A stretch of DNA of 64,000 nucleotides from Bradyrhizobium sp. 164 (GCF_023073715.1 NZ_JADPKA010000016.1:45660-109659), one strand, 5' to 3'; positions 21,814 through 33,035 are shown, counted from the first letter of the stretch. The notes: a model not told the origin generated them from the sequence alone. Program-made: numbers and translations.

Positions 21814-21829
21814 TGTCGGGTCCGCCACA
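21814..21829. promoter_or_regulatory. NifA upstream activator sequence of nifH
   Basis: TGT-CGGGTCCGCC-ACA is an exact TGT-N10-ACA site 84 bases upstream of the nifH -24 element. It may also act on the divergent peroxiredoxin promoter. Confidence 0.82.
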
Positions 21830-21858
21830 GCATCCAGTCTCGGACGCTGCGCTATTAG

Positions 21859-22962
<1,104 letters not shown>

Positions 22963-22970
22963 TTGATGTT

Positions 22971-22999
22971 GTCGGCCTTCTCGACCGGGGAAGGCCGAC
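22971..22999 (+). terminator. Stem-loop between nifH and nifQ
   Basis: GTCGGCCTT at 22971-22979 pairs perfectly with AAGGCCGAC at 22991-22999 around an 11-base loop. No T-run follows, so it may stabilise the nifH message 3' end or cause partial termination rather than a full stop before nifQ. Confidence 0.6.
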
Positions 23000-23028
23000 A
23001 TCGTCCACTCAGAAGCTGGGGGACCTTC

Positions 23029-23757
23029 ATGATTGGCACACAAAGCAAATTGGCCGATACGATGTCATCTCCTGTATCAGCAGCTCACATCGCCGAGCAG
23101 CGCGACGCAAGTGAGCTCTACGGGCTTCTGACCGGGCGCCATCCAACAGAAGTCGACATCAGCGACGATGACGATTTCGATCGCCATGTGCTCGCTTGCG
23201 TTCTCGCCGCATCCGCTATGGATGGCGGCCAACTTCCCGAACGGGCTGGCTTGACTAACCAGGAGCTCGATGCGCTCTTGGTGCAATACTTCCCATCCAC
23301 CCCAGTCAGGAGTTGTACCTGGCGCGAACAGTCCGCGTTACCGGCTCCTGACGAGACGATTATGGTGCGCGACCTCCTGCTTGCGCAACGTTCCACTCAT
23401 GGCGAGGTCGGCGGTTGGCTCGCGACGATGATCGCGCGGCGCGCCATGGAGCCTAATCACCTGTGGGAAGATCTCGGTCTGCGGGAGCGGGACGAATTGT
23501 CCCGCCTCCTGATGCGCCATTTCGGGCCGCTGGCGGCTCGCAACACCAAGAACATGCGCTGGAAGCGCTTCTTCTATCGCACGCTATGCGAAGATGACGG
23601 TCTGGTGGTGTGTACCACGCCGGTCTGCACGGAATGCAATGATTTTGATCTTTGCTTCGGCGAGGAGAGCGGGGAGAGCCGGATGGCCGGACGCCGGCGG
23701 GATCATCTGCGTCGTCTCGATGACTCAGTCCAAGCCATCCCAAGTTCGCAAGACTGA
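23029..23757 (+). CDS. nifQ: NifQ, molybdenum donor for FeMo-cofactor
   Basis: A 242-residue NifQ. The diagnostic C-x4-C-x2-C-x5-C motif is present near residue 200 as CTTPVCTECNDFDLC. NifQ carries an iron-molybdenum-sulphur cluster and delivers molybdenum to the NifEN/NifH complex. It lies 66 bases after nifH, beyond the stem-loop, and is probably co-transcribed. ATG 23029 is the first reasonable start; an internal ATG near 23062 (MSSPVSA) is possible. Confidence 0.92.
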   Translation: MIGTQSKLADTMSSPVSAAHIAEQRDASELYGLLTGRHPTEVDISDDDDFDRHVLACVLAASAMDGGQLPERAGLTNQELDALLVQYFPSTPVRSCTWREQSALPAPDETIMVRDLLLAQRSTHGEVGGWLATMIARRAMEPNHLWEDLGLRERDELSRLLMRHFGPLAARNTKNMRWKRFFYRTLCEDDGLVVCTTPVCTECNDFDLCFGEESGESRMAGRRRDHLRRLDDSVQAIPSSQD

Positions 23758-24213
23758 GCTCATAATGGATGCCCCCTCCAGGCGCGAGTCCGGGTGTATC
23801 GGACGAGCTTTCGGCTAGCTGTCACATGACGAGACGGGTTTTAAAAGACACAAACAACTTCGCGCAGGCGGCCTAAGCAGGACGCGGCGGCGCCTGATGA
23901 TCGCGGCTTGATAACTGGCGGAGGCGACCGTCACATTTACCGCCGAGATGTTCTATGTTGACGCGATGATCGACGCCAACATCCGCCTCTTGATCGCGCC
24001 CCGCTGAACTTATTTACGAACACCGACTTGTGGTTGGACCGAACCCGATGGCTCAAAAATCTTCTTAAGCGCCGGAATGCACGCGTCTTCCCCGAAGTGC
24101 TGTAGCTTGAGGTGAGGCCCGAACCGTTGGCCGGCTAGCAAGCTTCCAAGCTCGGCGCCTGCCTTCAGCTCGGTCGCAAGCGCACCGAACCTGGCGCTCC
24201 GCCGTTTCCACCC
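23758..24213. other. Non-coding stretch before the nifV control region
   Basis: No gene is supported. A short frame ending near 24006 reads VTFTAEMFYVDAMIDANIRL before a stop and may be a gene remnant. I do not recognise it. Confidence 0.35.
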
Positions 24214-24229
24214 TGTCGGATTTGCGACA
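24214..24229. promoter_or_regulatory. NifA upstream activator sequence of nifV
   Basis: TGT-CGGATTTGCG-ACA is an exact TGT-N10-ACA site, 74 bases before the -24 element at 24287. Confidence 0.8.
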
Positions 24230-24286
24230 CACCCGACTAATCTGAAATTCGGCGTCATTCACAGGTTCTTGGGAATTCGAGCGGGT

Positions 24287-24302
24287 TGGCACAGCAGTTG
24301 CT
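24287..24302 (+). promoter_or_regulatory. Sigma-54 promoter of nifV-nifW
   Basis: TGGCACAGCAGTTGCT matches the consensus perfectly and lies 35 bases before the nifV ATG. Confidence 0.92.
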
Positions 24303-24336
24303 GAACAGCTTCCGGAATAAACATACGGAGCCGCTG

Positions 24337-24603
24337 ATGGCGTTCGCCGCCGCAATTACCGGGCCCGACAAAGATCGGTCGAGGTCCATAGTCCTTAACG
24401 ACACCACCTTGCGCGACGGCGAACAGACACCCGGCGTGGCCTTCACGACACCGGAAAAGGTCTCGATCGCGCGTGCGCTGGCCGCGGCCGGAGTCACGCA
24501 GATCAAGGCCGGAACGCCGGCGATGGGTCAGGAAGAGATTACCGCGATCCGAGCGGTCGCCGAAGCGGGCCTTGCGGCCACGATCATCGGCTGGTGCCGA
24601 TGA
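24337..24603 (+). CDS. nifV: Homocitrate synthase NifV, N-terminal part of a split gene
   Basis: The first 88 codons of homocitrate synthase. [19 protein letters not shown] is the acetyl-CoA/2-oxoglutarate condensing-enzyme signature, with the metal-binding aspartate in TLRDGEQ. Homocitrate is the organic ligand of the FeMo cofactor. The frame stops after GWCR at a TGA (24601-24603). That TGA overlaps an ATG (24600) which begins the rest of the protein one frame away. A single missing base explains the break; coupled translation of two pieces is the alternative. ATG 24337 follows the sigma-54 promoter. Confidence 0.82.
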   Translation: MAFAAAITGPDKDRSRSIVLNDTTLRDGEQTPGVAFTTPEKVSIARALAAAGVTQIKAGTPAMGQEEITAIRAVAEAGLAATIIGWCR

Positions 24604-25778
24604 AACCCGCGGACGTCGATGCGGCGATCGAGGCCGGTGTTTCGATGGTCAGCCTATCGATTCCATCGTCCGACGTGCAGATTGCGGCGAAACTCGGTGG
24701 CGGCCGCTTGGCCGCGCTGGAGCGGGTGATGCGCGTCGTGGCCTATGCTCGCAACAAGGGACTGTATGTCGCGGTGGAGGGCGAAGACTCCTCGCGTGCC
24801 GATGTCAACTTCATGATCGACCTGATCGCAATCGCCAAGGCGGCCGGCGCGCGGCGCTTTCGTGTCGCAGATACGCTGAGCGTGCTCGATCCCGACGCGT
24901 CCTTCGCGCTCGTGGCCGCACTGCGCGCCAGCACCGATCTCGAGCTCGAATTCGACGGCCATGACGATCTTGGGCTAGCGACGGCTAATACGCTGGCGCC
25001 GATCAAGGCCGGTGGGACGCACGCCTCTGTGACGGTCATTGGACTGGGCGAGCGAGCCGGCAATGCGCCGCTGGAGGAAGTTGCCGTCGCAGATAGGCAG
25101 CTCTACGGCCGTGATACCGGCGTGCTGGTATCTGAACTGGACAAGCTCGCGGCCGCCGTTGCAGCCGCAGCGTGCCGCACCATTGCGCTCAACAAGGCGA
25201 TTGTCGACGAGCATGTCGTTACCCATAAACCCGGCATCCACGTGGGCTCTCAAAAAGACCGGCCCACCTACCAAGCGCTCGACCCGGAGTTACTCGGCCG
25301 CTCCCACCGCATTGTGATCGGCAAGCATTCAGGCCTTGCCGCTATCACTTCGCTCTTGTCCGAGTTGCAGGTTTCGGTCACCGCCGAGCAAACCGAAACC
25401 ATTCTCGCGCGCGTCAGCAAGCATGCCATCGAGCACAAAGGCCCAGTTTCCCAGAAAACGGTGGTGGCGATCTGGCGCGACATTCACGAGAGATCGCTCG
25501 TCAACCGAGGGCGATCGGGTGGTCAGCAATGCGCATCGCGCGATCAGGTTGGAACATTCGAGCCAGGACGGTTTCTCGGCGCGGATCTAATGGAGGTTGA
25601 AAATGACGACGGACGGGATCCTTTCGCAATTGAACAAGGCCTCGGCGGCAGAGGAGTTTTTTGCACTGCTCGGCGTCGAGTACAATGCGAAAATCATCGA
25701 CGTGGCGCGGCTTCATATCCTTCGTCGCATGGGTCAATATCTCGCCGGCGAGGAGTTTACCGGTGCATCAGATCCTGA
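24600..25778 (+). CDS. nifV: Homocitrate synthase NifV, C-terminal part of a split gene
   Basis: Starts [20 protein letters not shown] and carries the remaining catalytic barrel and C-terminal region: [17 protein letters not shown], the conserved HKPGIHVGS and [13 protein letters not shown]. These blocks are intact, so apart from the split the enzyme looks complete. The final codons after about 25500 ([11 protein letters not shown] onward) do not resemble NifV and overlap nifW. A TAA in another frame at 25588-25590, 12 bases before nifW, is a more natural gene end, so a second frameshift near 25510 is possible. Many rhizobia lack nifV and depend on plant homocitrate. Confidence 0.78.
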   Translation: MKPADVDAAIEAGVSMVSLSIPSSDVQIAAKLGGGRLAALERVMRVVAYARNKGLYVAVEGEDSSRADVNFMIDLIAIAKAAGARRFRVADTLSVLDPDASFALVAALRASTDLELEFDGHDDLGLATANTLAPIKAGGTHASVTVIGLGERAGNAPLEEVAVADRQLYGRDTGVLVSELDKLAAAVAAAACRTIALNKAIVDEHVVTHKPGIHVGSQKDRPTYQALDPELLGRSHRIVIGKHSGLAAITSLLSELQVSVTAEQTETILARVSKHAIEHKGPVSQKTVVAIWRDIHERSLVNRGRSGGQQCASRDQVGTFEPGRFLGADLMEVENDDGRDPFAIEQGLGGRGVFCTARRRVQCENHRRGAASYPSSHGSISRRRGVYRCIRS

Positions 25779-25935
25779 CATCGCCTCGCGTTGCAAGGCC
25801 ACGCTTGAGCGCGCCTATGCCGACTTCGTCACGTCCTCCCCGATCGAACAGCGCGTGTTCAAGGTCCTGAAGGATGCGGCCGCACCACAACCGAACAAGC
25901 ATCCAGCATTGGTGCAGCTCGGTTCTTTGGAGTGA
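25603..25935 (+). CDS. nifW: NifW nitrogenase-stabilising protein
   Basis: A 110-residue NifW. Family features are [19 protein letters not shown] near the start, [20 protein letters not shown] in the middle and SPIEQRVFKVLKDA near the end. NifW protects or helps mature the MoFe protein. ATG 25603 has a strong GGAGG site. It is the last gene of the nifV operon; the decayed fixA with its own promoter follows. Confidence 0.93.
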   Translation: MTTDGILSQLNKASAAEEFFALLGVEYNAKIIDVARLHILRRMGQYLAGEEFTGASDPDIASRCKATLERAYADFVTSSPIEQRVFKVLKDAAAPQPNKHPALVQLGSLE

Positions 25936-26182
25936 ATTGAGTTTATATCTCGTGCTCTGGAGCGTGAAGGTTCAGAGAACCTGCCAACGACCCAAGTTGC
26001 AGTTACGGGCCTCGCGGATCCGCAGCTTGGACTCGGCTCCTTAAGGTAATCACGGCTCAGCCCGGATATTTCCGTCGTTTCAAGCTGGTCTCATGGTGCA
26101 GCTATCTCCTGCAATGGTACGCCGGCAGCGGGGAGCGCATATTTAGCGAGGAAAGCGCAGCAAGGTTCGGATGACTGTCTTC

Positions 26183-26198
26183 TGTCGCATTCCGGACA
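26183..26198. promoter_or_regulatory. NifA upstream activator sequence of the fix operon
   Basis: TGT-CGCATTCCGG-ACA is an exact TGT-N10-ACA site, 122 bases before the -24 GG at 26305. Confidence 0.75.
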
Positions 26199-26303
26199 CG
26201 GGTCAGCACGGTTTCGAATGTTCCGATCCTCGTGAGAGGCTGCCAATCCGATTTCCTTCAGTAAGATTCTGTATTGGCGGTCAATTTTCACCGTCTGCGC
26301 AAT

Positions 26304-26319
26304 TGGTACGACAATTGCT
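26304..26319 (+). promoter_or_regulatory. Sigma-54 promoter of the fixABCX operon
   Basis: TGGTACGACAATTGCT matches TGGCAC-N5-TTGCW with one mismatch and has correct GG/GC spacing. It is 31 bases before the ATG of the decayed fixA and, since fixA is broken, now mainly serves fixB, fixC and fixX. Confidence 0.8.
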
Positions 26320-26349
26320 GACATATGCTCAGCTAGTCTGGAGAAGCGA

Positions 26350-26990
26350 ATGCACATCTTGGTCCGCATCGAGTTTGTTTTGGACGCCGCGCAGTTTCGC
26401 GCGCGCTGCCTGCCGGCATCATGATGCGTCACGACGCCAAAGCGATGGTTGCATATTCCGGCCTGGCTGAGCTGAAAGCTGCGCTTGATCCGCGCCAAAG
26501 ATTCGTCGACGAAATCACTCCCGTTGGCCGATCTATGGCCGAGACTTCCCGGCGGGACACCTTGCTCTCCAGCGCCGGCCGCGCGGCGCCGTTGACGGGC
26601 GGCTTCACCGCCGGCCCTTGTGCCCTCGCCAAGAGTTGCGGGCGTGTCGCTGCAATCGGCAAGATTGCGAGGGCATTCAGAGTAATGGATCGCGTTTTCA
26701 CCGGCAAGCTCGCGGCCGACAATGGCGCCAGCCGAGCCTCACGTAGGTCCTCGATCTGTTCCAGCTCGGTTGCATCTCCAAGATGAGGGGGAGCAATCGA
26801 TCGGCTCGCGTGACCGCGCGGTTGCGCGCCTCACTAGTTGCCAAATGGTGGCCCCAGAATGCCGAACCCGGAAAGAACCCGAAGCGCGTGCTTCCGGGCT
26901 CGTCGACAAAAGTCCAGCAATGGGTGTCTCGGCCCCGCGCTGCTGCCAGGCGGTGTTGACAAAATGAGAGCGTGCACGCGGCCGAACGTT
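26350..26990 (+). pseudogene. fixA: Decayed fixA (electron-transfer flavoprotein beta subunit)
   Basis: Fragments in three frames follow the order of FixA as I remember it. MHILVRIEFVLDAAQFR matches the MHIVVCIKQVPDSAQIR start; IMMRHDAKAMVAYSGLAELK matches TIMRQGVPTI-NPYDLFALE; then come MAETS, AGRAAPLTGGFTAGPCALA and VFTGKLAADNGA, matching the VFTGKQTIDGD region; and HVGPRSVPARLHLQ matches QVGPGIAKRLDLLQ. There are frameshifts, a stop near 26424 and many substitutions. The gene lies exactly where fixA belongs, upstream of fixB and behind an intact NifA/sigma-54 promoter. An intact fixA elsewhere in the genome would be needed for the complex. Confidence 0.75.
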
Positions 26991-27082
26991 AACTGAAGCA
27001 ATCTTCACCCGCGAAGTCAAAGCTGGAGGCGGAGCACGCTTCGCTGGCGAGCCGCTACTGAACACGGATGGGAGTACAGATG

Positions 27083-28195
27083 ATGAGCACCGCACCCAAA
27101 AGCGCAGCTCCGGCCGCGGGTGGTGGTCGCGCGGCGACCAAGAGGGAGCTGCCCGAACGATTCAAAGCGTATAAGCACGTCTGGGTCTTCATCGAGCAGG
27201 AACGCGGGATAGTACACCCCGTCTCCTGGGAGCTGATGGGTGCCGGCCGACGGCTTGCCGACAAGCTCAACGTTGACCTCGCCGCGGTTGTCATCGGCCC
27301 AGTCGGGGAGACAACGCAGCAGGCGGTCGCCGAATCCTTCTGCTACGGCGCCGACCTCGCCTATATCGTCGCGGATGATCTCTTGGCCGATTATCGCAAT
27401 GAATCCTACACCAAGGCCCTGTCAGAGCTGGTCAATACGTACAAGCCGGAAATCCTACTCCTAGGGGCAACTACACTCGGCCGCGATCTCGCCGGTTCAG
27501 TGGCCACCACACTGCTCACCGGCCTAACTGCCGACTGCACCGAACTCGATGTCGATGCCGACGGCTCGCTTGCAGCGACCCGGCCGACGTTTGGCGGCTC
27601 ACTATTGTGCACGATCTACACACTGAACTACCGTCCACAGATGGCAACCGTCCGTCCGCGCGTGATGCCGATGCCCGAGCGCGTGACCGGCGCGGTCTGG
27701 CGCGTCATCTCGCATCCGCTCGGGCTTGTAGAAGAAGATATCGTCACAAAGGTGCTGTCGTTCCTGCCAGACCGCGATTCTAAAAAGTCCAACCTCGCAT
27801 ATGCCGACGTGGTCGTCGCTGGAGGGCTCGGTCTGGGGTCGCCTGAGAACTTCCAACTGGTACAGCAGCTCGCGGACGTGCTTTGCGCCGAATATGGCTG
27901 CTCGCGGCCGCTGGTCCAGAAGGGCTGGGTCACCTCGGACCGACAAATCGGCCAGACCGGGAAAACCATTCGGCCAAAGCTCTATATCGCGGCCGGTATT
28001 TCCGGCGCGATCCAGCATCGCGTTGGCGTGGAGGGGGGCGACCTCATCGTTGCCATCAACACCGACAAGAACGCCCCGATCTTCGACTTCGCCCACATCG
28101 GCATCGTCACCGACGCCATTCGACTGTTGCCCGCATTGACCTCTGCATTCCGCGCGCAGCTGTCGCCGCACTCGCACGACCGCATCGCTGGATAG
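27083..28195 (+). CDS. fixB: FixB, electron-transfer flavoprotein alpha subunit
   Basis: A 370-residue ETF-alpha homologue. The N-terminal domain begins near [15 protein letters not shown]; the C-terminal FAD-binding domain shows [18 protein letters not shown] and [14 protein letters not shown], the family signature. With FixA it accepts bifurcated electrons and passes them to FixC and FixX toward nitrogenase. ATG 27083 is used because GGAG ends eight bases before it; ATG 27080 is equally possible. fixC follows after 10 bases. The partner fixA upstream is decayed. Confidence 0.95.
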   Translation: MSTAPKSAAPAAGGGRAATKRELPERFKAYKHVWVFIEQERGIVHPVSWELMGAGRRLADKLNVDLAAVVIGPVGETTQQAVAESFCYGADLAYIVADDLLADYRNESYTKALSELVNTYKPEILLLGATTLGRDLAGSVATTLLTGLTADCTELDVDADGSLAATRPTFGGSLLCTIYTLNYRPQMATVRPRVMPMPERVTGAVWRVISHPLGLVEEDIVTKVLSFLPDRDSKKSNLAYADVVVAGGLGLGSPENFQLVQQLADVLCAEYGCSRPLVQKGWVTSDRQIGQTGKTIRPKLYIAAGISGAIQHRVGVEGGDLIVAINTDKNAPIFDFAHIGIVTDAIRLLPALTSAFRAQLSPHSHDRIAG

Positions 28196-28205
28196 GGGAG
28201 CTTGT

Positions 28206-29513
28206 ATGATCGAGGAAAGATTCGACGCGATCGTCGTCGGTGCTGGCATGGGCGGGAATGCGGCAGCGCTGATCATGGCCGAACGGGGCCTAAAAGTGCT
28301 GCAGCTGGAGCGCGGCGAGTATTCGGGGTCGAAGAACGTGCAAGGCGCCATCCTCTATGCCGATATGCTGGAGAAGCTGATCCCGAATTTCCGAGAAGAT
28401 GCACCGCTTGAGCGGCATCTCGTCGAGCAACGCTTCTGGATCGTGGACGAGCGTTCGCACACCGGGATTCACTATCGCTCCGATGACTTCAACGAGGAAA
28501 AGCCGAACCGCTACACCATCATCCGCGCCCAGTTCGATAAATGGTTCTCGCAGAAGGTCCGCGAGGCCGGCGCCACGGTGCTGTGCGAGACCACGGTGAC
28601 CGAGCTCCTCCAGGATTCCGATGGGAGGGTCGTCGGGGTGCGCACAGATCGAGATGGGGGTAAAATCCATGCAGATGTCGTCGTGCTGGCCGAGGGGGTG
28701 AACGGAGTGCTGGGAACGGGTGCGGGCTTAAGAACGCGGCCGAAACCGGACAAGGTCGCACTCGCGGTCAAGGAGATGCATTTCCTATCGCGCGAGACAA
28801 TCGATGCTCGCTTCAATCTAAAAGGCGACGAGGGGCTCGTCATCGAAGCCGCCGGAAGCATCTCCCGCGGCATGACCGGTATGGGCTTCATCTATTCCAA
28901 CAAGGAATGCATATCGCTCGGTATCGGCTGTCTTGTTGCCGACTTCCAGCGTACCGGCGAGACGCCTTACGGCCTGCTCGAGGGGTTCAAGCGTCACCCG
29001 TCCGTCGCGCCGTTGATCGAGGGTTCGGAAGTAAAGGAATATTCCGCGCATTTGATCCCCGAAGGTGGATACAAGGCGATCCCGCAGCTTTGTGGTGAGG
29101 GCTGGGTCGTTGTCGGAGACGCCGCCCAGCTCAACAACGCCATCCATCGCGAGGGGTCCAATCTGGCGATGACGTCGGGCCGTATCGCCGCGGAAGCGAT
29201 CTGCCTTATCAAATCGCGAAATGATCCGATGACGGCCAAAAATCTTTCGCTTTACAAAAAGCTGCTGAATGATTCGTTCGTGATCAAGGACCTGAAGAAG
29301 TACAAGGATATGCCGGCACTGATGCATACCCACTCGCAGAACTTCTTTCTCACATATCCGCAGCTCTTCTCCAAGGCGATGCAGGATTACGTGCGCGTCG
29401 ACGGCACACCAAAGCTTGAGAAAGAGAAGCTGATGCTGAGCTCGTTCATCAAGGCGCGGTCGTGGAGTGGACTGTTCAGCGATGCCCTGCGCATTGCCCG
29501 GGCCTGGCGGTGA
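28206..29513 (+). CDS. fixC: FixC, ETF:quinone oxidoreductase-like flavoprotein
   Basis: A complete 435-residue flavoprotein. The FAD-binding [17 protein letters not shown] lies at about 13-29 and the second nucleotide motif [13 protein letters not shown] near 300. FixC accepts electrons in the FixABCX complex at the membrane and works with the FixX ferredoxin. Start ATG 28206 follows GGGGAGC. It lies within the fixBCX operon, with 41 bases to fixX. Confidence 0.96.
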   Translation: MIEERFDAIVVGAGMGGNAAALIMAERGLKVLQLERGEYSGSKNVQGAILYADMLEKLIPNFREDAPLERHLVEQRFWIVDERSHTGIHYRSDDFNEEKPNRYTIIRAQFDKWFSQKVREAGATVLCETTVTELLQDSDGRVVGVRTDRDGGKIHADVVVLAEGVNGVLGTGAGLRTRPKPDKVALAVKEMHFLSRETIDARFNLKGDEGLVIEAAGSISRGMTGMGFIYSNKECISLGIGCLVADFQRTGETPYGLLEGFKRHPSVAPLIEGSEVKEYSAHLIPEGGYKAIPQLCGEGWVVVGDAAQLNNAIHREGSNLAMTSGRIAAEAICLIKSRNDPMTAKNLSLYKKLLNDSFVIKDLKKYKDMPALMHTHSQNFFLTYPQLFSKAMQDYVRVDGTPKLEKEKLMLSSFIKARSWSGLFSDALRIARAWR

Positions 29514-29554
29514 TCACAAACCAAAGACAACGACGAACGACGGAGCCAGAAACA

Positions 29555-29851
29555 ATGCCGAGCGAGCCATCCCGACGTGTCGAGGACAAACTATTCTACA
29601 ACCGCTATCTCGTTGATTCCGGCCGTGCCCATATCAAGGTGCGGCCGCACACCACACCATCCTCGCGGCTCTTATCGATGCTGAAGGCCTGCCCTGCACG
29701 GTGCTACGAGCTCAGCGATAAAGGTCATGTTGAGGTGACAGTCGACGGATGTATCGAGTGCGGTACCTGCCGGGTGATCTGCGAAGAAAGTGGCGATATC
29801 GAGTGGAGCTACCCACGTGGCGGTTACGGTGTGCTATTCAAATTTGGTTAA
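29555..29851 (+). CDS. fixX: FixX ferredoxin-like protein
   Basis: A 98-residue ferredoxin-like protein. Its cluster cysteines are in [11 protein letters not shown], with further cysteines in [10 protein letters not shown]. Length and sequence ([18 protein letters not shown]) are typical of FixX, which passes electrons from FixC. ATG 29555 is chosen; the open frame before it overlaps fixC. It ends the operon. Confidence 0.95.
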   Translation: MPSEPSRRVEDKLFYNRYLVDSGRAHIKVRPHTTPSSRLLSMLKACPARCYELSDKGHVEVTVDGCIECGTCRVICEESGDIEWSYPRGGYGVLFKFG

Positions 29852-30400
29852 AGCTTCGGGGCAGGGCTGATTGGCAGGCTGCGGCGTTCTCGCCATACAA
29901 CGAAATCACGCGCGAAGTTGAGATTTCACCTGATTCAATCGAGTCCCAATGTTTGCATCTACCGGGGGGGCCTTGCCATCGCTATAATATGCCCCGGAGA
30001 TAGGCAAAGCGAGCGGATCCGAAACAGGGCGCAGCGCATTGGCGGATTAGGTCGTCCATGTCGGATCTGTCGACGGATCCTGCTTCTCTTCCCCAATATC
30101 TGGCCGGTTCGTCCTCCTTGGAGTTCGCGGCGATCCGCCTGCCGCCACTGCCTCGCGACGCTGCCTATCACCTACAAACGGAACGCTCGAAGCAGGACTT
30201 CGCTTCGCGCCGCCGGCCCGACGAACGTGCCACGAGCGCCTTGTAGACAGACAGGCACGAGCGGATCACAGAATTAGCGCTTTGTGACTCCTTCGCGCGA
30301 CCGGCGGTTGCGCGTTCGTCAGGCGGGCTGCGCGCATGCAGCACACAAGTTTGCACTTTCATTCGCCTGTATCGCTGGGATATATGATCGGCCGGAGAGC
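29852..30400. other. Non-coding stretch after the fix operon
   Basis: No gene or known motif is seen. There is no clear rho-independent terminator after fixX. Confidence 0.4.
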
Positions 30401-30931
30401 ATGACGATGGTTCGATTACAAAAGAGCAGGGCAGCCGCTAACGCGCGGCGAGCAGAGGCACGCTGTGAGAGTTCGGTCGGCGACGTTCGGGCCTGCATGG
30501 CCGAACTGAGAAGCTTGCCGCGCGAGAACCTCGCGGATGCGGTGTTCATGCTCTCGATGAATGCAAGACGGCAGGGCGAGCTGATAAGACATGCGATCGA
30601 GAAGCGCGCCGAGGTCGACTTGGACTTTGATCCGCCGCCGAATGCTGATTTGGCGACCTATCTCGCGAATGATGTGGTCTCGACCCTACGCCACCACCTT
30701 GCTGACCTTCCGACCCTGCTGGACCTGTTGGTTGAGCGAGCGCCTGACATCTGCTTCACCGTCGATCGGGAGGAGGCCGTTTCGCTGCTGGCCGCAATCA
30801 TTCGCGAACAGCGGCTCGAAGGAGTCCTTGAGGGCCTCAGGCTCGCCGGGCTCCTGAACGAGCCAGCGAAGGATCGCCATGCCGGGATCGGTTCAGAAGC
30901 GGATTTGAGAGGAGCTGCCGAGGGCGCGTGA
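30401..30931 (+). CDS. Protein of unknown function downstream of fixX
   Basis: A 176-residue, largely helical, soluble protein, starting MTMVRLQKSRAAANARRAEA. Two blocks look like ordinary folded protein: LPRENLADAVFMLSMNARRQ and the HHLADLPTLLDLLVERAPDI-REEAVSLLAAI region. No motif identifies a family. The frame is open further upstream to 30284, and ATG 30401 is a guess. No sigma-54 element was found before it. It may be a real gene because the sequence text is coherent. Confidence 0.5.
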   Translation: MTMVRLQKSRAAANARRAEARCESSVGDVRACMAELRSLPRENLADAVFMLSMNARRQGELIRHAIEKRAEVDLDFDPPPNADLATYLANDVVSTLRHHLADLPTLLDLLVERAPDICFTVDREEAVSLLAAIIREQRLEGVLEGLRLAGLLNEPAKDRHAGIGSEADLRGAAEGA

Positions 30932-31750
30932 GTGTCCAGGCGCTTTGAGGGACAGTCCTGCAGATGAAATGTCCAGAGCGGATGGGGACGTCAGAAAATC
31001 TCGGCGCCTGCTTGCGAGCTCAAAACCGCGTCGAAATTCGCGGCGTAGTTCCTTTGTCATCCGTTTAGTATTTATCGCTGACGCGGAGCCGCTATGCACG
31101 CCCGGTCGCAGCCCCGGCCGCGTCAAGCTCGGCGACCTTCGCGTTCGCGAGGGCAGATCCGCAGTTCTGAGCTTTCATGTCCAGTTGCAGCGCGCGTTTT
31201 CGCGCTGGCGGATCATGCAACCGTTCGCTAACAGCCACGCAAGGGAAATCACGGCAGGACACGTCGACCGAGCCGCGGCGATGTGGCAAAGCGGCGAAAG
31301 GCAGTCGCTCAACTCAGTGAGGCGTCCTGGTGAAATCGACCGACCTTGTTTCGGTAGTCGCTGGCTGCGCCTGGGCGGCGGAGGCCTGGCAAGTATTCCG
31401 CGACCAAGTCGAGAACAGCAGAGAAGCTGAGTGGCGGCCCGCTGCAAATTGGGCAAAACGGCCTTCTTGGGTGACGCTGGATCGTCGACATGAACGCTCC
31501 GCCGCGCGTCTGCCATACACCCCCTATCCTTGCTCGATCCTCGGGAAACGAACTCGCCTCGGCTATTTGCTGTGTTCGCGAGCGCCCCGGGATTTCGCCG
31601 AACCTCGCGTCCACGAGCACGGAAGACATAGCCGAAATCCGCAGCTGAGTGCGGCCGAACGGCGCGTCCCACGTCAACGCTTGGTCAGGTCGGTCAGTAG
31701 GCCCGCTCAAACCCCACGAAGGCGCCTTCACGCGCTACGGCCAGCCGCAC
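30932..31750. other. Gene-poor stretch
   Basis: Several frames are open on both strands, but none resembles a known protein. A 60-codon minus-strand frame (MSTIQRHPRRPFCPICSG, near 31491-31310) with a CPIC motif could be a small remnant. Confidence 0.3.
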
Positions 31751-32580
31751 TCAGTGAGCTGCTGTAATAATCTGAAAGCATCCGATCGCAACTTCCATCA
31801 CGATCAGCACGACTATAACGCATTCAAGACGCAGCGAGCGCCGTGTGTCGATGATGTCCGTCAGTGCGTTAGCCGTTCCGGATATGGCCGACAGCTAGCG
31901 CTTAAGCATCTCAAGACGCTCCTTCAGTTCGTATTCGTCTTACAGACGCGAATAGAGCCGCTCGAGTTCCGGCTTCTCCCAGAGTGCGTCGGGCTTTTCG
32001 GCAATGGCGACGCGGCCCGCGACGTGCTGCTGGACCAGGAGCGCATTGCCGATCAGTTAGAGAATGCCCTTGCGGCCCGCGGCGTCCGGCCGCGCTCGGC
32101 TAGTTCGCGTGCAAAGGGTACGACCACGTCGAACACCGCGGCGACACGGCACTTATCTCGCTCCAGCGCCGTGCTCTTGGCTAGCTATCGGCGATCGGCA
32201 GCCGATCGTCGCTAAATTCTCTGAGACAAAATCCGCCCGCCCGGCAGGATGACCTCGGCGCTCTGGTCGTTGCAGAGCTGCGCCTGCGCGCTCTCCTCCT
32301 CATAGCAGCTGAGTTCACCGATGGCCCGCGATATCAGGGTTTCGATCAGAGCGGTTCCTTCCGAGGGCGACAATCCGATGAGCACTACAACGCCATAGCG
32401 GAAGATCACGACAAGGCCCGCATGAATGCGGAAAGCGATCGGCGTCGAGGACACTAGCGTTCCGATTTCGAGAGCCGACGGGCTGATGCGATCGCCCAGC
32501 ATGACTGCGCGAATGCTCAGCATCGAGGCAGCCGCCGTCTGATCGGAGACGGCAGGCTTACCGGACGTAAGTTGATCCAT
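31751..32580 (-). pseudogene. RMD1/DUF155-family membrane-anchored protein, decayed
   Basis: The minus-strand frame MDQLTSGKPAVSDQTAAASM continues through the family blocks FRYGVVVLIGLSPSEGTALI and AIGELSCYEEESAQAQLC to EVILPGGRILSQRI, then meets a stop near 32213. Downstream, other frames carry the rest: RVAAVFDVVVPFARELAERG and RTP, then ALTDIIDTRR-LRLECVIVVLIVMEV ending at TGA 31751-31753. At least two frameshifts and a stop inactivate it. Directly upstream (32757-32581) a separate short text, GKFRCTICDEVLDVFEGPG, looks like a fragment of a small zinc-ribbon protein. Confidence 0.72.
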
Positions 32581-33019
32581 GTTCACTTTAGCATCCGGTT
32601 TGACTGCGACACGATAGCGTCTCCCGGGACCTTCAAACACGTCCAGAACTTCGTCGCAGATGGTGCAGCGGAATTTGCCGGGCGCGTCGCTGAGAGATGA
32701 TGCTGCGATCCAGAAAATTCCGACTCCAAGTTTGGATGGGTGCGTCGCCATTTCCATGTTCGTGCATGCTTGGCCGCAAGGTCAATCGAACGACCCAGCA
32801 AGCTCTTGGAGGATTTCGACGACCCGGGCCGCCAAACATTTGGCTGCGCCATAGGCGTCGTCCTCGAAACAAGGTCGAGCAAGATTGATGCCGAACCGGT
32901 GTCTTCGCGCCAACGGCGTCAGGAGTTTCCGCTTCAATGGGCGAGCGAAAATGATTGTCTGAAACGGCACAGGTTGACCAAAGACTGGCCGCGATGTGTG
33001 TCCAATTTCCTCCAGAGCA
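32581..33019. other. Upstream debris between the RMD1 pseudogene and cbiM
   Basis: The minus strand holds a short CxxC-containing fragment (see the RMD1 entry). The remainder shows no gene. The right end carries the NifA site of the cbiM-like gene. Confidence 0.35.
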
Positions 33020-33035
33020 TGTCGGCTACAGAACA
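33020..33035. promoter_or_regulatory. NifA upstream activator sequence of the cbiM-like gene
   Basis: TGT-CGGCTACAGA-ACA is an exact TGT-N10-ACA site, 81 bases before the -24 element at 33100. Confidence 0.78.
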
